Positions 14,701-26,700 of a stretch of 64,000 nt of DNA are shown piece by piece. The first letter of the stretch is position 1, and every line of letters starts with the position of its first letter. The position numbers and the translations under genes were made by a program. The DNA comes from Siphonodentalium dalli (lineage: Eukaryota; Mollusca; Scaphopoda; Gadilida; Siphonodentaliidae), in assembly GCA_032622095.1 (NCBI GenBank), contig CP136062.1, positions 144,788,351 through 144,852,350 on the forward strand, written 5' to 3'. The notes under the pieces were generated by a model. The model searched no databases. It was not told where the DNA came from and was given only the letters and a program-made list of their open reading frames with translations.

Positions 14701-17700
14701 GAATCTATTTTTAGTGTCGCATGCATTTTCCTCTTCATAGAGCTTTGCAGATGCGAATTATTCTTATTGAAAGCAACCAACACAAGGTTACACGCATCAT
14801 ACACAGCGGAATTAATCTACAATTCATGCATTCAGTTTTAGGGCTGTTGTTTTGTTTGGTCAACTTTCTCAGAAAAACAAAAACATGTCGAAATCTCGTT
14901 TTGTTTTCGGTTTGATGGATGACTAAATGAGTTAAAAATATATATTTTTTGAATATTAGGGTTAATTATACTATACTTATGTAAAATTATAATATATGCT
15001 AGCTTCTTAGTGTTGTTTATCAACTCTATGTGGTAATGTCAGTTAGAAGATGTCTGAAGTATGAATGTATGCCAGGCCATTTGTGTCAAAATGCAACAGT
15101 ATCACAATATATGATGCATCTGATATATTAGGGAATGTTGGATTATAGCTTATAATGTTATTTTGTGCGTAAATATAAATATGTTACAAAGTATCAGTTT
15201 TGAATGAGATATTGGTGAAATAGGGCAAACTAGACAGCGTCTTACATCCTTATGGTCCAGCTCACTTCATTGCCAACTTGGCTTCCCACACACAAAATAG
15301 TCCCAACAAGCAAATGGCCACATATTTGTGTTCAACTGGTGGAGGGTGCCTTGAACTCAATGGAGTTGTAGTTAAAACAGTGAGTTATTTGATAAAATGA
15401 AGGTCCCTCTCCTCGTCCTGGAATCATAATCTATAAAATGCCACAATAATTATATTGTTGTCCTTTATTAGTTTTGACTTCTGGTGATTGGGGTACTTTC
15501 GCTTATTTTCCGGTTAATTTTCTCAATAAAATATATGTTTTAAAACTATGGATGTGCTTCCAAAATTGTTTCAATCATAATCCCATTCCCTTGTGAAATT
15601 TCATGTAAATTGGAGTCATAGTCTTGCAATGGCTGGCATTCTTCGGAGTGAGGAGTATAACAACTCATTCGGCCACCTTTGTGATATCCTTAATAAGCTT
15701 AATTGATATTACCATTGATATCCCTAGATATATATACTTTCCCAGTCATAGAGAAAAGCGTGAGGGTCATTTCCTGAATAAAAGTAGGAATCTATCAAAA
15801 TTAGATCGTCTAGTTTGCGGTTATGGAAAAAATCTGTAAAATGAGAATCAGTTTAATTTGCTATGGGTTGGCTAGTTAGCCGTCCACTATTTGAAAACGT
15901 CATTGAATTTGTCCGATATGAGACTAGGAATTTATGGTTCTGTTCCGATTTCGGTAAAGTATGACTATGATTATTTATTAATAACTCATTCATATGATAT
16001 ATACAATTATATACACAGTGTAATAGTATAACATTCAATGAGCTATCGGGGACAGCATAACCAAGAAGGTTGTCTACCTGTCGTCTCCGTTGAAAAGTAA
16101 TATAACTATACATGTAATAATAATTTTAATTTATCTTGGTTTTGTCTTGTTAACATTAAACATTGGTATATAAATGTCTGTTTTTTAATAAATAATAGTA
16201 TAATTCGTCTGTCGTTCACCGTTCATCGCTCAGTTTGTGATATGGTTTGTAAAGTACAAGCATGTGGAATATGGATATGTGGATGAGGCCATACAGTATA
16301 TAACTATATGTAGTTGCGACAGTCATACCTGTATATGACACACATAATGAGTTTTCTATCTTGATTTATTTGCTTTCTACAGTGTGCGATCCGATACTGG
16401 GAGATGAGAATACTATGGCAAGTATAACGTTACCTAATTATACAATAAAAGTTGCAACGTTCACCTGAGTTAGCTTATTTTATTTCATGAGTGTCATTTT
16501 GTTACGTTTGGGCAGTAAAATATGTAATAGAAAACAACATCGCATATATATATATATATAGAGCCAAATTGTTAAATTATTGGTTTAGAAGCCCTTGGTT
16601 TCTGATTAGACAAAGACGATCCTATGTGTTCCGTATAAGATGTGATAACATCCATTGTTTTATTATCTTAATAACAGTAGAGATTCGACACGCAGTACCA
16701 TGGCGATATATGGAATTCAAGCGTTTTCCACCGAGTTCGTCCAGATGAATTCTTCATTAAACACGACTTTCAGTTCTTCCTGGATTTATCCAATACGTGA
16801 TTCTATGTCTGGCATTGATGATAACTGTTGAGATAAACACATTGAATGCGTATTATCCACGTCTGAGCTCTGTCTACCAATAACGCCAAAAATAGTTACC
16901 AACTTTACTAAATTACAATGGTCTATTTTTAATTTGGATGGGCATTCAGGAAGTTTAAGAATAATTTGTTGAGCAGTTTAACATTTCCTAATGGATATAG
17001 TCCTCATTGCTCTAATACAGAAAGGGTTGAATATTGCATATTGGCTTTACCGGATCGTGTATGTTCTGTAACGTGGAAGGGTAGGGGGTCTTAAATGATA
17101 TTTAAGACTGATAATTGATATAGGTCGAGCGGATTTATGACGTTCCCAACCTGTTACAAATTTAATAGAGCGCCTTAATTGACCATTCTTGGGTACTAGA
17201 TCCGGACTTGTCTTGAGTTCTTGTCGGGGCGTGATCAATCAACGTGACTAGATATGAAAATGAAATGCTCCAATTTATTGGATAACAATAACATGTCGAA
17301 TTGTAGTATCATATTCATAGGCCATTGGTATAAGTATTGTAGTTATTGCATCTGTTGGAGGTATGCCTCTGGATAGACTGGGCTTTCACTTGAGTCTTGG
17401 CTTGTTTATTTAATTAATCTCTGTAATTCATCACCTTTCTACTCTAGTCTAGCACCTTAGATTGTAATTCCGTATCACGGTCACCAACGTCTATTCAAAG
17501 ATTACTTCCGGTTGGCTGATCCCCAAATGTGGGTAGTAGTGGCTTAAATACTACTCCCCACAACTACCTACAAAATACCCACAAGTGAACGTGCAGTGCT
17601 ACCCACAAATCATACCTTACCTACAACTGCTAACTACAAGGTATTTTGACGAGCGCTGTTGACAGCGATGGGCGGGGCTACGAAGGAATCCGCCAATCGC

Positions 17701-20700
17701 GCAACAGTGCTCTCTGACATGTAAACAAATGAGGTGAATGAAGTGATGAAAACAATGAATAAATATCGCGATATAGCACGGATGGGTTATGAGATGATAC
17801 AAACATAGAAGTGATTTAATTTATGATATTTACGGACTAATATATATCTTGACGCGAATGAAGTGGACGAACTTTTACAAATGTACGGAAAGCCGCGAAT
17901 GTACCGATGAATGATACAAAGAAAAGTATGGAATGAATCAATGTTAAAACATGAGAAATACAATAATACGTAATGCATAATAACCAAAGAGAGTGCCTGT
18001 AGCTATGCTACATCACCCCCTCCTAAAGAAAACATCGGATCACCGGATCCGTTAACCTTAATCCAACAACTACCATAGTAAATTTAACCTTATGAAACTA
18101 TATAACAAACATTTGCAAGGTAAGTTATCAACAATATAGTCTTCTACTATTCTTCTGCTCTCCTCCGATTGGGCAAGCATAAGTCCAAGGGACCATCGTC
18201 CATGTCCTTGATGACCTCTTCAGATTCCTCGGTGGACGTACTGGCGTCTACTGTCTGTATTATCTTCTCTTCTGTATGAGTACTGGCCTCCGTACTCTGA
18301 ACCTGGTTCTTTGTCTGCGTCTCCTGATCCATCTTGGTAACCATCTCTGTCTCCGTCCCCTTATCAAGAACCCTCGTGGTTCTATCCTCCGTCTGGATTC
18401 CTCGATGTTGTCCTTCCTTGAGCTGAGGTGCACGCCTCCAGTGATCGATAAGCTCATATATTTTTCCATTAGGCAGCGTCACCCTCTCAATCCGGGTGAG
18501 ACCTTCGAAACCGTCTGGGACGAATCTTCGTCGATAATATTGCAGGTGCTCCCTCGCCTCTCTCAAACCTGCTCTGAATATTTCACCTCGGTGACTCTCA
18601 ATGTATTCCGAAGGTGCACCCATCAGAAAAAACCGTGGGTCAGCAGATAGCTGTCGCAGGTGGGTGATAGGATGTGGCAATTTAAGCATGCCAGCGATGT
18701 CCAGCGATCTCAGCCGATCGACTTTATAACCTGGCACATACTCTTCCACCGTGTTCATGGACGATTCCTTCGTTACCATAGCATCTGTCTGCATCTCTGA
18801 ATCCTTCACCTCTACCCCGTCCGTCTGCATCTCTGTATCCACTAGAGACTTCTTCACCTCTGACTCATCAGCCTGAACTTCCGAACCACAAACCACTAAC
18901 TCAGGCATCACTTCCGCCACTATTTCTGCTAGAATATCTTGATCTCCATAACGAACAATGGGTGAGGCCTCCTCGAATATGTCATCGGGGGGTAACTCGA
19001 GAACTGGTTCCACTGACAGCCAGTCAGCCGCCGGCAGATCGAATATATCACACCTGACTGTATCCTTGACTTTTGCTTTTTGAACATTATCACATCCTCT
19101 CATGACCTTGACCACTTTTGATTTCACTGTGGGAACTGACTCTCCTGATGAATGTCTCCTTTTTATATGGAGATCTAGATGCTCCCGTCGTCCAGCCTCA
19201 TACTTGCATGAATCACAATTGTATTTCTTCTCCTCATGTACCTCCCGTTCATGTCGATTTCGCCGTGTCTTGGTGTCAAAGACTTTGAAACAATCATGGC
19301 AGTAAAATCTGTCGTCTTTGAAGTTTCGATCCGCCATCTGAAGTGACAGAAATAGAGGACACTAAGTAATGGACATAGTCTACCATTCTCGGAGGTTTAC
19401 ATATTTTTATCTTTAATCTCGATCCTTACTTCTCGTGGTCACGCCCACAGGTACGAACCATCTCTTGACTTTGCCAGAGTAGGGCTTGAGACGGTCTATG
19501 TGAACCACTTTGGATAATTTCTTTGGACCTCTCTTTATACGAACTAAAACAGTTGACAATCTGTCGGTCACGATATAAGGGCCCTCAAATTTTGGAACTA
19601 GCTTCCTGGACAAGCCTTTACCCACACTTGTGACTCGCAGCAGCACTGCATCCCCCACATTCATTTCCTCTGTCTTTCGCACTTTAACATCGTAATTTCT
19701 CTTCTGCCTATTACTTGCGGCTTTCGTTCTCGCCCTCGCTACCTCATGTACTTTCAGAAACGTTTCCAACAGGTCCCCAACATATCTCGCTATTTTCTCA
19801 GACTCTCCGCTTTCTCGTTCACGCTCAAGGTAAGAGTACATGCAATCAATAGGAAGGTTCATTTCGCGACCAAGCATCATTAGACTCGGTGAGAAACCTG
19901 TGCTGTCGTGAACAGTTGATCGGTATGCCCACATGATCATAGGCAGCCAATCATCCCAGTTTTTCTGTGACCTTTCGATGTGTTTACGCAGCATCTCCTT
20001 TATCGATCTCATCATTCTCTCTGCTAAACCGTCACTCTGTGGATGAAAGGCAGTCGTCCTGGTCTTATCTATACTAAAAGTTTCACACAGAGACTGAAAC
20101 AGTTTACTGTCGAACTGTCGACCTTGGTCCGTATGAATCTGAAGTGGGACTCCCCATCGTGTTATATACTCTCTTGCCAAGACACCTACAACTGTTTCAG
20201 CTTCTTGGTTTGGCATAGGGAAAGCTTCCACCCAACGGGTGAAGTAGTCGACCACAACCAAGATATATCGGTTCCCATCATGTGACTTTGGCAATGGCCC
20301 AGTTATATCTATTCCTACTCTTTCCAGTGGAGCTCCCACCAAGTATTGTTGCATGAGCCCTGTCTTCTTAGGTGAAGGTCTCTGTTTCTGACATTCTGGA
20401 CATTGTTGCACGAAGATGTAGGCTGATGTATAGTACCCGGTCCAATAGAACCGAGCTCTCACTTGGTCTATTAGCCTATTCACTCCCATATGACCGCCGC
20501 CAGGGCTGCTATGAAGCATCTTGAGGGCTTCCTTTTGCCAGCACCCAGGTAGCACCAACTGCCAAACCTCCAAATCAGTATCTGGGTTTATCCACTTCCT
20601 GTAAAGGATTTCCTCTTTCATATGTAATCTGTCCCACTGAGCCCAATACGTTTTCACTTTACTGGAGTACTCAGATAGGTGCTTCCATCGAGGCTTTTCC

Positions 20701-23700
20701 TGGGATTCCTCTAAAAATTTGATGATGATGCTGATATCCTTGTCCTTGTGTTGGGCTTCTCGGATTTCTGTTTTACTTCTCGGGATAATCCATTGTAAGC
20801 TCACTGGTTCATCATTCGTCTCAGTTGTACTCGGTTCCATCGTCTTAACTTCAGCCACAGTCATTGCTGGTACATCTGACAGATCACATGGAGCTTCTTT
20901 CTCTAAATCTACCTTAGCCTGTTGTCTATCGCAGTGGTCACATTCTTCACACGGTCTCCTCGATAGCCCATCTGCATTATTATGAAGCCTTCCTGGTCTA
21001 TGCTCGATCTTAAAGTCATACATTTCCAATAAGTTTATCCATCGAGCAAGTTGGCCTTCTTGGTTCTTAAATCGATGGAGCCAGGTCAGTGCTCCGTGAT
21101 CACTTCTCACAAGGAACTTGGTGTTGAACAGGTATGTATGGAAGTGTTTAACTGATTCAACTACTGCCAGCAATTCCTTCCGTGTGATGCAGTAATTGCG
21201 TTCTGGTTTTGATAGCGTTCTACTAAAGTAGGCTATGGCATGCTCCCCATCATCAAATTTCTGCGTCAACACGGCCCCCGAACTATTATGACTCGCATCC
21301 GTGTCCAGGATAAAGGACTTCTGAAAATCCGGATATTTCAGGACAGCATCTTTCATTAATGCTTCTTTCAATTTCATGAATGCATCTTGGCATTCGTCGG
21401 ACCACACAAATGGGTTTTTCTTCTCCGTCAACTTGTGAAGTGGCTTGGCGATTTTGGCGAAGTTCTTTATGAACTTCCTATAATAGGAACACGTCCCTAA
21501 GAAACTCCGTACATCCTTCACATTTCTAAGTTGACCCCATGACTGTATGGCTTGGACATTTGCTGGGTCCGGCTCTACTCCTTTCTCCGACACTATGTGC
21601 CCAAGAAAATGGCATTTGTCTTGGAAAAGGTGGCATTTCTTGGGCGACACTTTAAGACCTGCATCACTAATCCTTTCCAACACCTCATCCAACCTTGAAC
21701 AATGCTCTTCAAAATTCTTTGAAAATACCAATACGTCATCTATATAGAGGACACAGGTGTGCCACTGCAACCCAGCCAACACCATCTCCATCATTCGCTC
21801 AAATGTCGCACCTGCATTGCAGAGGCCGAATGGCATAGACCGGAATTGATACTGCGAATTTGCTGTGATGTTAGATGTAACAAATGCCGTCTTAGGTCGG
21901 TCTTTCTCGGCCAGAGGAATCTGCCAATATCCAGCAACCAGATCAATCCCAGAGTAGTACTTAGACCCCCGCAATGCCTCTATACTTTCATCAATTCTGG
22001 GTAGAGGGTATGAATCCTTTACCGTCACATCATTGACCTTCCGGAAGTCTATACAAAATCGAATGCTGGTTGGTTTGCCATCTTCAGGCTTCCCTTTTCG
22101 AACTAGGACTACAGGGCTAGCCCAGCTTGACTTCGCTTCCTCTATCACCCCAGCTGCCAGCATTCGTTCTATTTCTTGCTCCCCCTGGCCTCGCAATGCA
22201 TATGGTACCCGGCGAGGTGGTTGCCTGATTGGTCTCGCATCTCCTGTCTCGATGGTATGTTCTACTAAATGGGTACGACCAAGGTCTTCTTTACTCTTTG
22301 AAAATATTTTTCTGTGTTTTATCAACAACTCTACAACCATTTTCTTCTGCACTCGGGGGCCTCGGTGGCTCAATCGGTTAGGGGTACAACTCCAAGCCGT
22401 TTCGCCTTCCAGCGCTGGCGATAAGGGTTCAAATCCACATGTTTCCACCGTGGACTTTGTAACTCGAAATCGTTATCTGGGAATGTTGTCAGTTACTTGC
22501 CGATGGCCGGTGGTTTGCCGCACATGGTCGACGAGTTTATCAGCCATCGAAATCACTGTTAGATTAGCCGTAAGTGTGCGGATTTCCTCCACCATTAAAA
22601 CTGGCAATGTCGTGATATGGCCTTAGTGGCTAAAGCGACATAAAACCCCAATCAATCAATCAATCAATCTTCTGCACTCCATTTAACTCCCCACATTGTT
22701 CCATTAGAATTTCCATATGTTCCGGCAAGCTTGGTGGTTCATGACCAGATATGTCAGTCTCTGTTATTCTGACCTCTTCAGTACTTGAAAATTCTTTGTG
22801 TTGTACTTGGGATATACAATGAGTCCTGATGAGTTCGCCTTCAGCTACATGTGTCTGTGCATATAGCTTTCTGGTCAGTGAACCCAGGTTCATTATCCGT
22901 ATTGGAACCACGCTATGGTTCGTGTCAAAGATACTGTGTGCTATCAAGAGTCCTTTGTCTGATAATCCCTGACTAGCTGTTGTTATCATGGCATGTCTCC
23001 CAACCTGATCTGCCTTCTCAATAACGGCCGCCACAACCATCTCCGATGCTGGAGGAATGATGATATCTTCCTGTAAAGTTAGCTTGAACAGAGTTTCTAT
23101 TTGGCTCTCCAATGAACATTTAAATGGCACTCCTTTCAGTTTGAGTACAGATGCTTTGAAGTCAAGCTCACACTCGTTTTGACTCAGAAAATCATATCCC
23201 AATATAGCAGGAGTATCAAGGTTGGCCACAATCATACGGCTATAACAATCAATCTGCCCAACTTGAATAGGAAAAGTGGCCAAACCACATGGCGTCACTT
23301 TCTCCCCATCAGCCATCTTGAGTAGGCAGTTGTTTTTAAGCAGCGTTGGCCTCAGGCTCCTGTCTAATTGGTCATATATCTTGGAGTGGAGTACAGACAC
23401 AGAGGCACCTGTATCAATAAGGCAATTTGTTTCAAAGCCACAAATGTTAACTTTCAAAAGTATCATTGGTTGCTGTTTCCTGACCCGCGGAAACAGCACA
23501 AATTAGTTTTCCGAAGTCTTATTCTCAGTTTCATTGGAATCCTGTCTTCTCATGTTATTTGCCCTCTTCATTTTTAAATCTCGCTGTTTCTTGAAGCACT
23601 TGTCTTCCGTATGGTTAGTACGTTTGCAATAATTGCAGTGTTTTCTTGGGTATCTATCTCTTCTCATAACGCCCTCTACCGCATCAGTCACGATATTTCT

Positions 23701-26700
23701 CAAATGTTCAGTCTCTTGTGGACTACTTGAACCTTCACTGTTTGATTCTATATCGTATTCATCAATTTGTCTTACTCTGTGTCGGCTGGCTGAGTGTCTC
23801 TTGTTCATACTCATTTGAAAAGCCTCATACTTGAGTGCTAGCGACAATGCTAGGTCAATGCTTTCTACTCCCGCACCTTGACAAATTGCCCACTCCATTT
23901 CGGAGTCTTGGAGCGCATCTCGAAAAGCCTTATATGCCAGACTATCACGTATTTCCATACTGGCAGCTGGGTATGCCATCCTCACAAGGCGTTTAATTTC
24001 CTGTGCTAGCTCTGGTAGACCCTCTCGTTCTCTTCTACGCCTGGCTCCCAGCTGAGCACGATACATTTCGCATTGATTTTTAGGCTCAAAGCGCGAAGTA
24101 AGCACAGCTAAAAGTTCTTCATAATCACCTAACTGGTATGGACTCAAGTCGGCCAACACCCCTCTTGCTGAGCCCTTCAGATGAATTCCCAGCTGTATTA
24201 GTTTCTCATTCTGTGTCCAATTATTTCCCTTTGCCACCAGGTTGAAATGGGCCATATAGTCTGTCCAGCTGCTTCTCCCATCATATACGTCGGGTCTATG
24301 CATATGGCTCTCTCTATTCAATTTCTGTTCATAAGTATTACGTGGATAGACAGTGTTTCTATCATTACTCTGATTCATCCTATCCGAAGATATAGCATGA
24401 TAATTTGCCTGCATTTCGGCCAAATCCCCATATGGCACATCTCTTTGGGACCTCGCTGTACGGTCCTGTTCACACATAGGATATCCTTCCCTGACCTGTG
24501 CTATGGGTTCTCCATAATGTGGCCTTGCTCCACAGCCATAATTTGACTGCATCAAATTATCTGACTGCTGTCTATGGGGTGTCATGTCTGGAGAATAACT
24601 ATCTCTTTCAACGTGTCGACCCGTATATATACTATAATCATCATTGTGGACAGGATACCTTCTGTATTCGCTTCCTGAATTGTCTTTAAAGCATTCAAAA
24701 TGATTGCTTTTCTCTCTACTATTTTCCACTCTATTCGGCCCGCCATGTGTGCTACAATGCATTCTATTGTCCTCTGGTGCCATCGTGGAACACCTCCTAT
24801 TATCATTCTCTGCAATATCTCTCTGTAACATAGTATTTTCTCTCCTCTGGAATTTGTCGGCGCTATTAGCCACTCCACCGCTACTAGCATTCCTCAATTC
24901 GCTGCTATCAGCCGTCCAATTTCCGCACTTCCTGTTTATATGTGAAAGTTCATGGCGGTCATTTTGAACATCCTCCCGGAATTCGGGATCATAATATTGC
25001 GAATTATTCGCCAGCGAGCGTCTGTCATGACTTGTCTTTTTGTGAAGAGGATCTTCGAGTTCCACTGCAGCCGGGACGTGTCTTCTATACCCTGGACTTG
25101 ACACAACACCCCCGAGGTGAGTGTAGGTTACCGACGTCGAATTTTTTTTTTCTCCCCAATGGCAATATTTTGTATTGACATTTGAATGACAATATCCATT
25201 GGTGTTTTCTGTGCATGATAAATCATTAGTGGCATTGAATTTTGGGGAATGCGATCTGTTATCTCTATGCGTTATGTCCGTAACTCCGTTCTTTTCTTGG
25301 CCGAATCTGATGTTTTGGTCATTTATGTGACCACCATCAAATGACCGATCATGCCTCTGATTTTGAACCTGATTCCGGTTTGCTTGGACTCGATTAATAT
25401 CGTGCCCGGTGTTCATTACAATGAAATAAGTCATTCTAGCATCACCACCAGATACATCTTGTTGTCCCCTGTGGTCTCTCATTCTGCGTTCATGAGAGAC
25501 ATGACTTTCAAAATTATCGACACCTCGCCTTCCTTGACAACTTTCGTTTCTCATTCTATCTGAGCCATTGTACATGTTAACAAAGCTCTGCCCTTGTACA
25601 GCATCGCCCTTGCATACATTGTGACTGTGGATTACATTCACCTCTCTCTCATTCTCAAATCTCCGGCCTCTCAATTCTCTACTATCAAATCTATCAGCCG
25701 CTAGCTCTCGTCTTTCTCTATCACCATGTTCCCTACTTTCTCTCTCTCGATTTCTGCTATGCAAACCTCTGTGAACTTCCATCTGCATTTCTGCCTCATT
25801 CTGTCTTGCGTAAGTAGTGTTCTCGTCATGCTCATCGCTACTTGCATCAACCTCTCTTTCTCGTGCACCAATCTCAACCGTGTTCTCTTCTACCACAGAT
25901 GCATTCAGACCATTGTGATTATTGGTGTCAGTTCGTTCTCTCATCTGACATCTCTCCATCTCAAGTAACCTATTCTCTAACTCTAACGCTCTCTGTCGTT
26001 CTTTCTCCAATGTCTGTAATACTTTCTCGAGCTCTGACTTACTCACTGTTTCTGTCTCTATCGCTCTCTCTTTCGCCTTTCTTTCAATTTGCTCTGTTCC
26101 CGCATCTGAATTCACTGACACATCTCTGCGTTTCTTATTTCGGGGTTTAGTCATTTTCCCAAAATGTGTGGAGGGGTACCCAGGAATAAATCTGTGCTCT
26201 CCGATAATCTTTGACTTGATTTTGTCTGGTTTACAAACTAAAATCCCAGCCGCATGCCACCACTTTTGTAACGTGGAAGGGTAGGGGGTCTTAAATGATA
26301 TTTAAGACTGATAATTGATATAGGTCGAGCGGATTTATGACGTTCCCAACCTGTTACAAATTTAATAGAGCGCCTTAATCGACTATTCTTGGGTACTAGA
26401 TCCGGACTTGTCTTGAGTTCTTGTCGGGGCGTGATCAATCAACGTGACTAGATATGAAAATGAAATGCTCCAATTTATTGGATAACAATAACATGTCGAA
26501 TTGTAGTATCATATTCATAGGCCATTGGTATAAGTATTGTAGTTATTGCATCTGTTGGAGGTATGCCTCTGGATAGACTGGGCGTTCACTTGAGTCTTGG
26601 CTTGTTTATTTAATTAATCTCTGTAATTCATCACCTTTCTACTCTAGTCTAGCACCTTAGATTGTAATTCCGTATCACGGCCACCAACGTCTATTCAAAG

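Noticed and set aside
18147..19337. Envelope protein in the third-ORF position
   Set aside because: No signal peptide, no transmembrane segment and no furin-like site; instead two C2H2 fingers and motif repeats.
22358..22440. tRNA gene suggested by perfect A and B boxes
   Set aside because: It is the tRNA-derived head of a SINE with body, tail and target duplication; it lacks a cloverleaf I can close with CCA-proximal pairing.
22033..22626. A 197-codon + strand ORF
   Set aside because: Antisense of pol plus the SINE; no motif of its own.
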